Source: Bacteroidota bacterium (GTDB taxonomy: Bacteria > Bacteroidota > Bacteroidia > Cytophagales > Cyclobacteriaceae). Taken from it: 64,000 bases of DNA. The position numbers and the translations under genes are program-made. Shown here piece after piece: positions 24,146 to 34,399 of this stretch. The stretch is taken from NCBI GenBank assembly GCA_016178785.1, contig JACOSO010000043.1, positions 62,001-126,000 on the forward strand. The letters run 5' to 3'. Every line of letters begins with the position of its first letter. The first letter of the stretch is position 1. Below the pieces are notes generated by a model. The model searched no databases. It was not told the origin of the DNA and saw only the letters and a program-made list of their open reading frames with translations.

Positions 24146-25726
24146 TTACCCGTTCATCGAAATCAAGAACTCTTCATTGTTGCGCGTACCTTTCATTCTG
24201 GATTGAAGAAATTCCATGGCTTCAACCGAATTCATATCGGCCATGAACTTTCGTAAGATCCATACGCGTTGCAGTTCCTCTTCTTTCATTAACAAATCTT
24301 CTCTTCGAGTACCAGATGCAGGCACATCGATGGCAGGATAAACCCTGCGGTTAGAAAGCTTGCGATCGAGTACCAATTCCATATTACCGGTTCCCTTGAA
24401 TTCTTCAAAGATTACTTCATCCATTTTCGAGCCTGTGTCGATCAATGCTGTTGCAATAATGGTAAGGGATCCCCCATTTTCAATTTTACGGGCTGCACCA
24501 AAGAAACGTTTCGGCTTATGCAATGCATTAGCATCAACACCACCCGAAAGAATTTTTCCGGACGAAGGAACAACTGTATTGTATGCACGAGCTAAACGTG
24601 TGATGGAGTCGAGAAGAATTACTACATCATGTCCGCACTCGGTCATACGCTTTGCTTTTTCCAAAACGATGCTTGCTACTTTCACATGGCGTTCGGCTTG
24701 CTCATCAAAAGTAGAGGCAATTACTTCGGCTTTTACACTACGCGCCATGTCTGTCACTTCCTCGGGACGTTCATCGATCAACAACACGATCAAATAAACT
24801 TCCGGGTGATTTTCAGCAATAGCGTTGGCAATATTTTTCAACAAAACAGTCTTACCTGTCTTGGGTTGCGCTACGATCATCCCACGTTGTCCTTTCCCGA
24901 TAGGAGAAAACAAATCAAGAATACGCATTGACATGTTATCGTGGGTAGTGCTCAATTTTAATTTCTGCTCAGGGAAAAGCGGAGTCAAATATTCAAAAGC
25001 AACGCGATCGCGGATTTCTTCTGTGGTTTTTCCATTGATGCTATCTACTTTCAAAAGCGCGAAATATTTTTCTCCTTCTTTTGGGGGACGAATTTGCCCT
25101 TTCACAGTATCGCCAACCTTCAAACCAAACAATTTTATCTGCGATGGGGATACGTAAATATCATCAGGGCTCGCGAGATAATTGTAATCCGATGAGCGAA
25201 GGAAGCCGTATCCATCTTGCATGATTTCCAATACCCCTTCATTGCTCACCACGCCATCAAAGTCGCGTACGTTGTTATCGCGTTTTTGCTGTTGAACGTT
25301 TTGTTGATTAGGGTTTTGATTTTGAAAAGGCTTTTCTTCGCGCTGTTCTATTTGTTCTATTTGAGGGGGTTGTTCATTAACAACAATGGGAGTTTCAGTG
25401 GGCTCATCAAAACTTGGAACACTTGGGGTAATCTCCATGTCGATGCTTTGCAACATCTCCTCGCTAGTGAGTTCTTTAGCGGCACTGGAAACAGCCGCTG
25501 ACACAGGAGGGGCCACGTTTTCACGCCTGCGGGGGCGCATTTTTCGTTCTGGTTGCCCTTCGTTTTTTGATGCAGGCACAGGCGCTCCAGACACAGCTTG
25601 TTGGTCAAGGATTTTATAAACAAGTTCTTCTTTGGTCAACTTCTTGGCATTTTTCACGCCCATGGCGTCAGCCATTTCTTTCAGCTCAGACAAGAGCTTT
25701 AAATTGAGTTCATCAATGGTTAGCAT
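24146..25726 (-). CDS. rho: Transcription termination factor Rho
   Basis: A 526-residue hexameric RNA helicase that ends transcription. Residues 1-45 are the Rho N-terminal helical domain and about 155-230 the cold-shock-like RNA-binding domain ([14 protein letters not shown]). Walker A is AQPKTGKT (286-293), followed by Walker B ([17 protein letters not shown]) and the Q/R loops. Residues about 45-155 are an insertion; 120-152 are rich in Gln, Asn and Glu and look disordered. Such insertions are typical of Bacteroidota Rho and have been linked to phase separation in Bacteroides. E. coli Rho (419 residues) lacks it. It is followed by its own intrinsic terminator. Confidence 0.97.
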   Translation of the reverse strand: MLTIDELNLKLLSELKEMADAMGVKNAKKLTKEELVYKILDQQAVSGAPVPASKNEGQPERKMRPRRRENVAPPVSAAVSSAAKELTSEEMLQSIDMEITPSVPSFDEPTETPIVVNEQPPQIEQIEQREEKPFQNQNPNQQNVQQQKRDNNVRDFDGVVSNEGVLEIMQDGYGFLRSSDYNYLASPDDIYVSPSQIKLFGLKVGDTVKGQIRPPKEGEKYFALLKVDSINGKTTEEIRDRVAFEYLTPLFPEQKLKLSTTHDNMSMRILDLFSPIGKGQRGMIVAQPKTGKTVLLKNIANAIAENHPEVYLIVLLIDERPEEVTDMARSVKAEVIASTFDEQAERHVKVASIVLEKAKRMTECGHDVVILLDSITRLARAYNTVVPSSGKILSGGVDANALHKPKRFFGAARKIENGGSLTIIATALIDTGSKMDEVIFEEFKGTGNMELVLDRKLSNRRVYPAIDVPASGTRREDLLMKEEELQRVWILRKFMADMNSVEAMEFLQSRMKGTRNNEEFLISMNG

Positions 25727-25944
25727 TGGAAAAAAAATAGGTGGATTTTATTTTAAAACTTAAGAACAGACATCAAAACATTCAAACACGAAGCAACTCT
25801 TCAAAAACAAATTCAAATTAAGGGCTTTATATCGATGAAGGCCGGATTGGCCGCGATTGATGATGCAATGATAGGCCAATTTGAAATATTATCCAAACTC
25901 GGCAAAAAATTATTGGCTAATTTGGCGGCTTAATTTTTACGGAT

Positions 25945-27219
25945 ATGCTGCAGGTACAGGTTTTGCGAGATGACACAAAACGGGTGATCGAGGGGCTGGC
26001 CAAACGGAATCTTAAAGACGCTGAGGAGTTGGTCAATCAAGCCATTGAAAATGACAAGCAGCGTAGAAAAACCCAACTTGACTTAGATGAGCTCAAGGCA
26101 AAGTCTAATGCCAATTCCAAAAAAATAGGAGAGTTGATTAAGGATAAAAAAACCGATGAAGCAAACGATCTAAAAAATCAGGTAACACAGGCGAAAGATC
26201 AGATCAAAACATGGGAAGAGAACCTTTTGGCATTCGAGAAGAAATTGCAGGATATACTTTACAAAATTCCCAACGTACCTCATGAAAAGGTTCCTGCCGG
26301 AAAAAGCCCTGAGGACAACAAGAATGTGCACCAACACGGAACACCTCCAACATTATATGCAGGAGCCCTTCCGCATTGGGAGCTGATCAAAAAATATGAT
26401 ATCATCGATTTTGATTTGGGCGTAAAGATTTCAAGTGCAGGTTTTCCCGTTTACAAGGGTAAAGGAGCAAAACTTCAGCGCGCACTCATTAATTTCTTTT
26501 TGGCTGAAGCCGAGAAAGCAGAATATATTGAAATACAACCACCCATTGTCGTAAATGAAGCGAGTGGTTACGGCACAGGTCAACTTCCCGACAAGGAAGG
26601 GCAGATGTATTTTGTGAATGAAGATGGCCTGTACTTGATCCCTACGGCAGAAGTGCCCATCACCAATTTATATCGCGATGTGATTTTGAACGAAGAGAAC
26701 CTTCCTGTAAAAAATGCTGGATACACCCCTTGTTTTAGAAGAGAAGCAGGAAGTTGGGGCGCACACGTACGTGGACTGAATCGCCTTCATCAATTCGATA
26801 AAGTTGAAGTTGTACAAATCACTCAACCTGAAAATTCGTACCAGGTGCTTGACGAAATGTGCGATCATGTGCAAGGCCTTTTGGAAAAATTGGAATTGCC
26901 CTATCGGAAGCTTTTACTTTGTGGAGGCGACATGGGTTTCAATAGCGCCATGACTTACGATTTTGAAGTTTTCTCTGCCGCTCAGCAGCGTTGGCTTGAA
27001 GTAAGCTCAGTTAGTAATTTCGAAACCTTCCAGGCCAATCGATTAAAGCTTCGGTACAAAAACAGGGAAGGGAAAACTCAACTGTTGCATACGCTCAATG
27101 GAAGTGCACTTGCATTGCCACGAATTGTTGCTGCGATCTTAGAGAATAACCAAACTGAAGTCGGAATTAAAATCCCTGAGGCGCTAAGAAAGTACACGGG
27201 GTTTGATTGGATAAATTGA
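25945..27219 (+). CDS. serS: Seryl-tRNA synthetase
   Basis: A 424-residue class II synthetase charging tRNA-Ser. The first ~110 residues form the coiled-coil arm that grips the tRNA long variable arm. The catalytic domain has PTAEVPITNLYRD, motif 2 around PCFRREAGSWGAHVRGLNRLHQFDKVE, and motif 3 in TLNGSALALPRIVAAILE. Full length. It lies divergent from rho across a 218-base gap that holds both promoters and a copy of TTGGCTAATT (25913). Confidence 0.97.
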   Translation: MLQVQVLRDDTKRVIEGLAKRNLKDAEELVNQAIENDKQRRKTQLDLDELKAKSNANSKKIGELIKDKKTDEANDLKNQVTQAKDQIKTWEENLLAFEKKLQDILYKIPNVPHEKVPAGKSPEDNKNVHQHGTPPTLYAGALPHWELIKKYDIIDFDLGVKISSAGFPVYKGKGAKLQRALINFFLAEAEKAEYIEIQPPIVVNEASGYGTGQLPDKEGQMYFVNEDGLYLIPTAEVPITNLYRDVILNEENLPVKNAGYTPCFRREAGSWGAHVRGLNRLHQFDKVEVVQITQPENSYQVLDEMCDHVQGLLEKLELPYRKLLLCGGDMGFNSAMTYDFEVFSAAQQRWLEVSSVSNFETFQANRLKLRYKNREGKTQLLHTLNGSALALPRIVAAILENNQTEVGIKIPEALRKYTGFDWIN

Positions 27220-27242
27220 AAATACTCGGTCAGATAGAATAG

Positions 27243-29309
27243 ATGTTAAAAAGCAAAGCACTCATACGGCTCACGTTTCTTGGCGCGATGATCGCGTGGC
27301 TGGTGCTACTCTTTTCTGACATCACTATTTTGTTCAGCTCGCTCCAGGGTCTTCAACCCGATGTGCCCATGTGGCTACCGCGTGTAATGCTTGGAGTCTA
27401 CATCATTTCTCTATTCTATTATTACAAATTCCGTATTGAACATGACGACTCGCTCAACTTCACTGACCTGCTTTGGAAAGTTTTTGCGACCGGCCTGATC
27501 ACTACTGTAATCTCTCTGCTATTTCGTCTGTTGGTGCTTTTATTGGGTTCAACTGCGTTGGCAACCAACCTTGTATTCAGCGATTTCATTTACCAGATAA
27601 ACCTTGCTCTGCTTGTCAATTTTCTTTTAGCCGCATTGGCCTCATGGAAACGCCTCATTCTCTATCAAAAATCAAAGTGGCTTATTCGCACTTGGGCCAT
27701 CTTTGAAATTTCGCTTTTCGCAATGCTGATTTACGACAGTGCAGGCATCACCTTGTCGGAAACAGTAAGCACCACGTTTAAAATTCTTATTGCGATGCTG
27801 GTGCTTGCGCTCTCAGCCAATATGCGCTGGGTGGCATATCTCAACTTTAAGCAAAAGTGGACAAGCCTTTTATTATTACTGCTCACCTTTTTCTACCTTT
27901 TGTATTTTTCTTACACCGTAGAAGATTCTGCGCAGCAAATCAGCACGAAAACATTGGCTTTCCTGGACTTTCGCAATCAGCTGGTGGTGATTGTTCTATT
28001 GGTTTTTATAGTCACCTACGGTATTTTTTCTTTTCTGGTGATTCTTTTTAACCTGCCAACTTCATCTGTGTTTGAGCAAAAGTTGGAAGAGGTTGTGAAC
28101 TACCAGCGTATCAGTCAATCGATTCAAACTGAACAAGATGAGGAAAGCGTTTACAATATTTTACTAGAAAGCACCGTAAGTTCTGTCTTTGCCGATGCGG
28201 CATGGCTTGAGATCACAGGTGCGAACAATGTGAGAAGGATGTACACCTATCGTGTTACAGAAATAGAAAGTAAAAACATTTGCGATCACCTCGAAAAAAA
28301 TCATGTTAGGGGTATTCTTGATGCCGGAAGTGAGAAGACAAAAAATCTTTCCAAGCATTTAGCATCGATGAGAGGTTCACGATTCCGCTCTTTACTTGCT
28401 TTCCCGATTAAAGTAAAAGAAGAGAATATCGGTACACTCGCATTGCTTAAAGAATTACCTGATGGATTTAACAAAGAGATGACGCGCATTGTCTCTACGT
28501 TTGCCAACCAGGCGGGCATCTCCATTGAAAACTTCCGCTTGATGGAGGAGGCATTCCAAAACGAGCGTTATAAGGAAGAGTTAAAAATTGCGAAGACGGT
28601 TCAACAAAGTTTGCTTCCCAATAAGCTTGAGGAAGATCCTGATTTTGAAATCGAAGCTTTCTCTGCCTCTGCAGATGAAGTTGGTGGCGATTACTACGAC
28701 ACTTCACGCATCAACGATCACCTGATTGCACTGATCATTGCTGACGTTTCGGGCAAAGGAACGACTGCGGCATTTCACATGAGCCAAATGAAGGGAATCT
28801 TTCACAGCCTGGCTCAATCCCATCTTGAGCCTAAAGAATTTATGCAGCGCGCCAATCAGGCATTGGTTTATTGTTTAGAGCGCGGATCATTTATTTCCGC
28901 TTCGTATTTCATTATCGATACGCAAGCGAAAAAGATTCGATACTCGCGAGCTGGTCATTGCCCCGTTCTTTATTCCCGCGAAGGGGAAACACAAGCTTCA
29001 TTCCTTAAAGATAAAGGCGCTGCACTCGGTATGATTCGCAGTAAAGACTATTGCAATTTCATAGATACCAACGAAATAAAGTACTCAGCGGGTGATACTA
29101 TGGTGCTTTATACCGATGGCATCACCGAAGCAAAGAGCAGCAAAGGCGAAGAGTTTGGCAACGATCGGTTGGCTCACGCTTTGAACGAAAAAATCGGATC
29201 GACCGCAAAAGAAATTGAAGACAATATTATCAAGCGACTTTATGAGTTTTCAGGTTCCACGAGCCTGAATGACGACTATACCCTGATGACTGTAAAATTT
29301 AGAGGATAA
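27243..29309 (+). CDS. Membrane GAF-PP2C phosphatase (RsbU/SpoIIE type)
   Basis: A 688-residue protein: about eight membrane helices (1-290), a GAF domain (about 300-440) that may sense a small ligand, and a SpoIIE/PP2C phosphatase domain (about 460-685). Metal and core motifs are EVGGDYYD, IADVSGKG, YTDGITEA and NDDYTLM. Such proteins dephosphorylate a STAS antagonist and switch the partner kinase. The two genes after it are exactly those partners, so this is the input of a partner-switching module. Confidence 0.93.
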   Translation: MLKSKALIRLTFLGAMIAWLVLLFSDITILFSSLQGLQPDVPMWLPRVMLGVYIISLFYYYKFRIEHDDSLNFTDLLWKVFATGLITTVISLLFRLLVLLLGSTALATNLVFSDFIYQINLALLVNFLLAALASWKRLILYQKSKWLIRTWAIFEISLFAMLIYDSAGITLSETVSTTFKILIAMLVLALSANMRWVAYLNFKQKWTSLLLLLLTFFYLLYFSYTVEDSAQQISTKTLAFLDFRNQLVVIVLLVFIVTYGIFSFLVILFNLPTSSVFEQKLEEVVNYQRISQSIQTEQDEESVYNILLESTVSSVFADAAWLEITGANNVRRMYTYRVTEIESKNICDHLEKNHVRGILDAGSEKTKNLSKHLASMRGSRFRSLLAFPIKVKEENIGTLALLKELPDGFNKEMTRIVSTFANQAGISIENFRLMEEAFQNERYKEELKIAKTVQQSLLPNKLEEDPDFEIEAFSASADEVGGDYYDTSRINDHLIALIIADVSGKGTTAAFHMSQMKGIFHSLAQSHLEPKEFMQRANQALVYCLERGSFISASYFIIDTQAKKIRYSRAGHCPVLYSREGETQASFLKDKGAALGMIRSKDYCNFIDTNEIKYSAGDTMVLYTDGITEAKSSKGEEFGNDRLAHALNEKIGSTAKEIEDNIIKRLYEFSGSTSLNDDYTLMTVKFRG

Positions 29310-29339
29310 CTTAATTCGTTAATAAACCGTTAAAAAAAT

Positions 29340-29690
29340 ATGGTAAGCATCAAACGATTGCAGGAGAGCGGGGCAGACATCATCGCGGTGATAGGCGAGA
29401 TCGATGCAAGCTCTTCCATTGAATTGGACCTGGCTATCGCCAAAAGCGTGGGAGAGGGATTCAAAAGAATTTTGGTCGACTGCCATGCATTAGAATACAT
29501 CTCTTCGGCCGGCTTGGGTGTCTTTATGTCGTACATCGAAGAACTGCGTGAGAAGAAAATACAAATGGTGTTGTACGGGCTCAAAGAAAAAGTGGCGAAT
29601 ACATTCGAAATCCTTGGATTGGCAGATTTACTGCACATCCGCGAAAACAAAAGTGAGGCTTTGAAATTGGCAAATGAATTATCGGTATAA
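29340..29690 (+). CDS. STAS-domain anti-sigma factor antagonist (RsbV-like)
   Basis: A 116-residue STAS protein. The phosphorylation site is in the loop YISSAGLGVFMSYIEE, with tandem Ser; the first strand is DIIAVIGEIDASSSIEL. In partner switching the dephosphorylated form binds the kinase and frees its target. It follows the phosphatase gene by 30 bases and overlaps the kinase gene by 17. Confidence 0.92.
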   Translation: MVSIKRLQESGADIIAVIGEIDASSSIELDLAIAKSVGEGFKRILVDCHALEYISSAGLGVFMSYIEELREKKIQMVLYGLKEKVANTFEILGLADLLHIRENKSEALKLANELSV

Positions 29691-30084
29691 CATAGGATGT
29701 AGTCTTACAAACCTGAAGGGCATACGCGATTTTGTGCGCAAAACCCTGATCGAAAATAATGTGCCCGAAATTCAAGTGAGCTCCATTGTGCTCGCCCTGG
29801 ACGAAATGTGCTCGAATGTGATGATACATGCGCACCATTGCAATCCGGATGATTCGCTTGAACTTCAGATTAAACATCCCCAAACACATACCTTCATCTT
29901 TGAAATCATCGATGATGGATCTGTGTTCGACATTAATGAATTTGCCGAACCTAACATGGACAGTTTAGTGCACGACAAACGCAAGGGCGGTCTCGGTATT
30001 CGCCTGGTGAAATCGATCATGGACAAAATAGAATACACAAAAGAAGAAGGCAAAAACATCTGCCGCCTCACCAAGAAAGTTTAA
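29674..30084 (+). CDS. Anti-sigma serine kinase (RsbW-like HATPase)
   Basis: A 136-residue GHKL ATPase. N-box is VLALDEMCSNVMIHAHH, G1 is EIIDDGSVFD, and G2 is KGGLGIRLVKSIMD. It should phosphorylate the STAS protein and bind its output partner. No sigma-B-type factor is next to it. Bacteroidota lack SigB, so the target is unknown and may be another regulator or an enzyme. Confidence 0.92.
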   Translation: MNYRYNIGCSLTNLKGIRDFVRKTLIENNVPEIQVSSIVLALDEMCSNVMIHAHHCNPDDSLELQIKHPQTHTFIFEIIDDGSVFDINEFAEPNMDSLVHDKRKGGLGIRLVKSIMDKIEYTKEEGKNICRLTKKV

Positions 30085-30105
30085 AAGTACTTTCTTCTAA
30101 AAAAC

Positions 30106-30113
30106 TATCTTTG
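30106..30113 (+). promoter_or_regulatory. -7 promoter element of the SurA-like operon
   Basis: TATCTTTG (followed by CA) is the most typical Bacteroidota -7 sequence, 25 bases before the ATG at 30139 and 22 after the previous stop. It suggests that the chaperone operon is separate from the partner-switching module. Confidence 0.6.
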
Positions 30114-30138
30114 CACCCTATAAAAATTCTACGTTTCG

Positions 30139-32073
30139 ATGAAGAAGTATTTTTTGGCTTTTTGCCTCTTGTTACATGGAATTTGGGCGCTTGCCCAAGC
30201 TAAACAATCAATTCTTTTCACCGTTGACAAAAGCCCTACATTCAGTGAGGAGTTTATTTACATCTTCAAAAAGAATCACTCGGGCAAGCAAGATTTTACA
30301 GAAGCTAAGGTGAATGAGTACTTAGACTTGTTCGTTAATTTCAAATTGAAAATTACTGAAGCGCACAATCGGGGCTATGACACCACCGCTAAGTTCGCCA
30401 AAGAACTGAAAACCTACGGTGATGAATTGAAGAAGCCTTATCGGGCTGAGAAAGATTTGCTTGATAAACTCACTAAAGAAGCTTACGATCACCTCAAACA
30501 AGAAGTAAAAGCATCTCACATTCTTGTTGGGTTAAAGCCCGAAGCCACTCCAGACGACACCCTTAAGGCATTCAATAAAATTTCAGACATAGAAAAAAGA
30601 ATTTCCAATGGAGAAGACTTTGAAAAACTGGCGCGCGAGTTAAGTGAAGATCCATCGGCAAAATATAATGGAGGCAACCTTGGTTATTTCACTGCTATGC
30701 AGATGGTTTATCCATTTGAAGAAGCTGCCTATAAAACTAAAGTTGGCGAAATCTCGCCAATTGTTCACACGCGTTTTGGTTATCACCTTATCAAGGTGCT
30801 GGACAAAACAAATTCTCGCGGTGAGGTGGAAGTATCGCATATTTTGTTGCGCACTTCAAAAGAGAGTGAGGCCAAAACCAAAAACCAGATTTTTGAAATT
30901 TATGATCAACTGAAAAATGGCCGAAGCTGGGATGATCTCTGCAAAGAATTTTCTGAAGATTCCAACACTAAAAATGCGGGTGGCCGCCTTCGCCCGTTTG
31001 GTGTTGGTGCACTCGCCTCTGTGCCTGAGTTTGAAGCAACCTCATTTGCCCTGCAGAAGCCTGGTGAAATCTCTGATCCTTTTCAATCAGGTATAGGTTG
31101 GCACATTATCCGGTTGGAAAAGAAAATTCCTGTTCCGCCTTACTCGGAAGTTGAAGCATCTTTGAAAAAAAGAGTGGCTCGTGACGAGCGCCTGAAAATC
31201 TCCGAACAAGCAGCCGCTGTCAAGCGCAAAATTGATTTAGGGTTTAGCGAAAATGCAGTCAACAAAAGTAAGGTCTTAGCCTCGGCAGATTCAAGTTTAT
31301 TGAAAGGGCAATGGAAGTTCAAAGGAGGCGATGATTTGAAAAAGGGCTCATTGTTTTCCGTGGGTAATAAAAATTTCACCGTTGGAGATTTCATTAATTG
31401 GGTTGAAAAGAAACAAATATCAAATAAACTTTCTCCTTCAAATTACATAAACCAACTGTTCAATTCTTTTTCAGACGAAAAGATCAATGAAGCCGAGGAA
31501 GAAAAAATAATAAGAGAAAACCCCGACTTTCAGCATTTGATGACCGAATACCGCGAGGGTATTTTGCTTTTCGAGATCATGGAAAAAGAAATCTGGAACA
31601 AGGCATCTGAAGATTCAATTGGGCAGAAAAAATTTTATAACGAAAACGTAGACAAGTACAAGGCTGGCCCGCGAGTCGAAGCAAGAATTTTCTCTACCAC
31701 CGATAAGTCGTTTTTAGAAGAAATGAAAAAGAAAATTTCCAAGGGAGACACACTCAAGGCCGCTGACATGAAAAAATTTAAGTCTGTACAGCACTTTCGC
31801 AATTATGAAAAAGGAGAGAGCAAAGTGATCGACAAAATCAATTGGGTGCCCGGTTTACAGGAAACTGAAATGGATGGCACTTATTACCTGGTAGAAGTTT
31901 CACACTTGGTAGAAGCGGGTACAAAAAAATTCACGGAATCGCGCGCACAAGTCATTTCGAGTTATCAGGATTCGCTCGAAAAAAGCTGGGTAGCTTCACT
32001 GAAAAAGAAATACCCTGTGAAGGTGAATAACAAAGGCAAAAATGCCGTTATGGAGGAGTTGCTCAAAAAATGA
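30139..32073 (+). CDS. SurA-like periplasmic prolyl isomerase, two parvulin domains
   Basis: A 644-residue protein with a signal peptide ending LAQA. A SurA N-terminal-like helical part is followed by two parvulin domains (about 125-235, beginning KASHILVG, with SEDPSAKYNGGNLGYF; and about 235-340, beginning EVSHILLR, with SEDSNTKNAGGRLRPFG). A long helical C-terminal half has no clear family. Such proteins escort outer-membrane proteins across the periplasm. It heads a three-gene run whose members overlap. Confidence 0.9.
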   Translation: MKKYFLAFCLLLHGIWALAQAKQSILFTVDKSPTFSEEFIYIFKKNHSGKQDFTEAKVNEYLDLFVNFKLKITEAHNRGYDTTAKFAKELKTYGDELKKPYRAEKDLLDKLTKEAYDHLKQEVKASHILVGLKPEATPDDTLKAFNKISDIEKRISNGEDFEKLARELSEDPSAKYNGGNLGYFTAMQMVYPFEEAAYKTKVGEISPIVHTRFGYHLIKVLDKTNSRGEVEVSHILLRTSKESEAKTKNQIFEIYDQLKNGRSWDDLCKEFSEDSNTKNAGGRLRPFGVGALASVPEFEATSFALQKPGEISDPFQSGIGWHIIRLEKKIPVPPYSEVEASLKKRVARDERLKISEQAAAVKRKIDLGFSENAVNKSKVLASADSSLLKGQWKFKGGDDLKKGSLFSVGNKNFTVGDFINWVEKKQISNKLSPSNYINQLFNSFSDEKINEAEEEKIIRENPDFQHLMTEYREGILLFEIMEKEIWNKASEDSIGQKKFYNENVDKYKAGPRVEARIFSTTDKSFLEEMKKKISKGDTLKAADMKKFKSVQHFRNYEKGESKVIDKINWVPGLQETEMDGTYYLVEVSHLVEAGTKKFTESRAQVISSYQDSLEKSWVASLKKKYPVKVNNKGKNAVMEELLKK

Positions 32074-32963
32074 AATTGCAAACCACATATCGCTCGCTGA
32101 TTTTCTTTACTGCATTGATCTTGCTTCTTCAAAGTTGCGACCTGATCAAGCGAAAGAAGGATGAGGTCAGTAACAGCAACAAGCGCAAAGCCATTGCCCG
32201 GGTTACTAACACACTTCTTTATGAGGATGAACTAAAAGGCATCGTCCCGGAAAAAACAACTAAAGACGACAGTGCGGCTCGCATCAATGCATACGTAAAC
32301 AGCTGGGTGCGCAAACAATTGCTTATGCAAGAGGCGCTGAAAACGATCAGCATTGATGAAGCTGAAGTTGAAAGAAAAGTCCTTGATTACCGCTATAGCC
32401 TCATTGGTTATGAGTTTCAGAATTACTACATACAACAACACCTCAATGACAGTGTGAGCGATGTTGAGATAGGGGCTTACTACCAGCAGCACCTTGACAA
32501 CTTTATTCTCAAACAAAACATCATCAGGGGTACCTATATTAAAGTGGCAAAAGACGCTCCACGCACAAAACGGATAAAAGATCTGATGTTCTCTGCCAAA
32601 GAAAAAGAGAAGCATGAATTGAAATCCTATTGCCTGAGTTTTTCGGCCGCTTACCATATTGCAGATTCATCCTGGATTGAGTTTGATAAGCTTACAGTCA
32701 ATTCACCTTTGGCAGATTTTCCTAACAAAATTCAATTTTTGAAAACCTACCCATACTACGAGACCAGCGATCAGGGTTTTTTGTACTTTCTGAAAGTAGA
32801 TGGCTACAAGATTAGCGACAACATATCTCCCCTTGAGTTTGTAAGGCAGGATATCAAAAACATTATTTTAAATAAAAGAAAAGTAGAACTTGCGAAAAAA
32901 TTGGAAGACGAGGTTTATGAAAATGCAGCGAAACGGAAAGATTTTGAAGTTTTTGGTAAGTAA
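32070..32963 (+). CDS. SurA-like lipoprotein without parvulin domain
   Basis: A 297-residue lipoprotein (LLLQSC). RVTNTLLYEDELKGIVP and INAYVNSWVRKQLLMQEAL resemble the SurA N-terminal chaperone domain, and the C-terminal helix resembles SurA's closing helix. The region between shows no parvulin motif. It overlaps the previous gene by 4 bases and the next by about 47. It is probably a chaperone-only paralogue tethered to a membrane. Role is inference from neighbours. Confidence 0.8.
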   Translation: MKLQTTYRSLIFFTALILLLQSCDLIKRKKDEVSNSNKRKAIARVTNTLLYEDELKGIVPEKTTKDDSAARINAYVNSWVRKQLLMQEALKTISIDEAEVERKVLDYRYSLIGYEFQNYYIQQHLNDSVSDVEIGAYYQQHLDNFILKQNIIRGTYIKVAKDAPRTKRIKDLMFSAKEKEKHELKSYCLSFSAAYHIADSSWIEFDKLTVNSPLADFPNKIQFLKTYPYYETSDQGFLYFLKVDGYKISDNISPLEFVRQDIKNIILNKRKVELAKKLEDEVYENAAKRKDFEVFGK

Positions 32964-34290
32964 TGCGATTGCTCTTGCATTATTTTCTGCGCCATCTCTT
33001 GCGCAGGAGCAGAAGGAAGACAACAGCTTTGTGCTTGATAAGATCATCGTAAAAGTGGATAACCACATTGTGTTGAAATCCGAATTGGAGAGCGCGTATC
33101 AGAGCTATTTAACCGAAGGCAATGTGGGGTCAGATGAAGCAAAATGTGGGCTACTGAACAGACTTATCATGAACAAACTCATGGTAGCCAAGGCTGAGAT
33201 TGACTCCGTAATTGTTACCGATTTGGAAGTGGATCAAAACACCACCCAGCGCATGGGCATGATCATGCAAAACTACGGCAACTCGGCAGAAGAATTGGAG
33301 AAGCAGTTTGGAAAAACATTGGATCAAATAAAAATTGAATTACGCGATCAAGTGCGTGAACAATTACTGTCAAATGAAATGACCCAGCGCATCACAAAAA
33401 AAATTGACATCACTCCCTCAGACGTAAAAAAGTTTTACAATAAAATCCCGAAAGACAGTTTGTTCTATTATTCGGCCGATGCCGTGATCGGTCAAATAGT
33501 GAGAGTGGCCAAAGTGAGCCCACAGCAAGAAGAAGAAGCCAAGGCAAGGCTTGAAGCAATCCGAGACCGGATATTGAAAGGTGAAAATTTCAATGAGCTG
33601 GCAAAAAAATATTCTGAAGACCCAACTGCGCAATCCAATGGCGGTGAGATGGGATATTTTGGCCGCGGAGCGATGGTGCCTGAGTTTGAGGCGATGGCAT
33701 TCAAACTTCGAAAGGGAGAACTCTCTCAGCCCTTCAAATCACAATACGGATTTCACATTATGCAATTGATCGACCGAAGGGGTAATGAATATAACTCGCG
33801 GCATATTTTGATAGCAGCCGCGCCAAGCCAAAGTGATATTGACCGTGCCACGCACTTTCTTGACAGCCTTCGCAGAAAATTAGTCAAGGACAGCATCAAA
33901 TTTGAAGTGGCTGCTAAATTGTTTTCGGATGACGCCACCACAAAAGGCACCAACGGTTACTTTACCGACCGCGAAGGTGGGATGAAAGTGGCCATTGATA
34001 AAACGCTTGATCCTGCGGTTTACTTTGTGATTGACACGATGAAGGTGGGGCATTACTCTAAGCCTTTGCGGTACCGCACGAGTGAGCAAAAGGAGGCCGT
34101 GAGGATTATTTATTTCAAAGAGAAACTTCCGCCTCACGCGGCCAACCTCAATGATGACTGGCATCGGATTCAGTCGGCAGCACTTGCCGAAAAGAAAGAT
34201 AAAGCTATCACTAAATGGTTTTTGAAAGCGCGTCAAGACGTGTTTATCAACATCGACCCAACTTATAATGGCTGCAAGATTTTAGAATAG
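32917..34290 (+). CDS. surA: SurA-type periplasmic chaperone/prolyl isomerase
   Basis: About 457 residues: signal peptide ending SLAQ, SurA N-terminal domain (VDNHIVLKSELESAYQSYL, then LLNRLIMNKLMVAKAEID), a clear parvulin domain (about 175-275, with SEDPTAQSNGGEMGYFGRGAMVPEFEAMAF) and a second, more divergent one (from NSRHILIAAAPSQ). It is the closest of the three to SurA. It starts within the previous gene (ATG 32917 or 32923), an out-of-frame overlap of 41-47 bases. About 110 bases separate it from moxR. Confidence 0.9.
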   Translation: MKMQRNGKILKFLVSNAIALALFSAPSLAQEQKEDNSFVLDKIIVKVDNHIVLKSELESAYQSYLTEGNVGSDEAKCGLLNRLIMNKLMVAKAEIDSVIVTDLEVDQNTTQRMGMIMQNYGNSAEELEKQFGKTLDQIKIELRDQVREQLLSNEMTQRITKKIDITPSDVKKFYNKIPKDSLFYYSADAVIGQIVRVAKVSPQQEEEAKARLEAIRDRILKGENFNELAKKYSEDPTAQSNGGEMGYFGRGAMVPEFEAMAFKLRKGELSQPFKSQYGFHIMQLIDRRGNEYNSRHILIAAAPSQSDIDRATHFLDSLRRKLVKDSIKFEVAAKLFSDDATTKGTNGYFTDREGGMKVAIDKTLDPAVYFVIDTMKVGHYSKPLRYRTSEQKEAVRIIYFKEKLPPHAANLNDDWHRIQSAALAEKKDKAITKWFLKARQDVFINIDPTYNGCKILE

Positions 34291-34399
34291 CTCCTCCTTT
34301 CATAAGGATAGCGCAAGACAGGGGATATTTTCAATCGAACAGATTACCTTGTACCACCATTAATAAAAAGTTATTTTCACAGCCAAAGAATTCAAGAGC

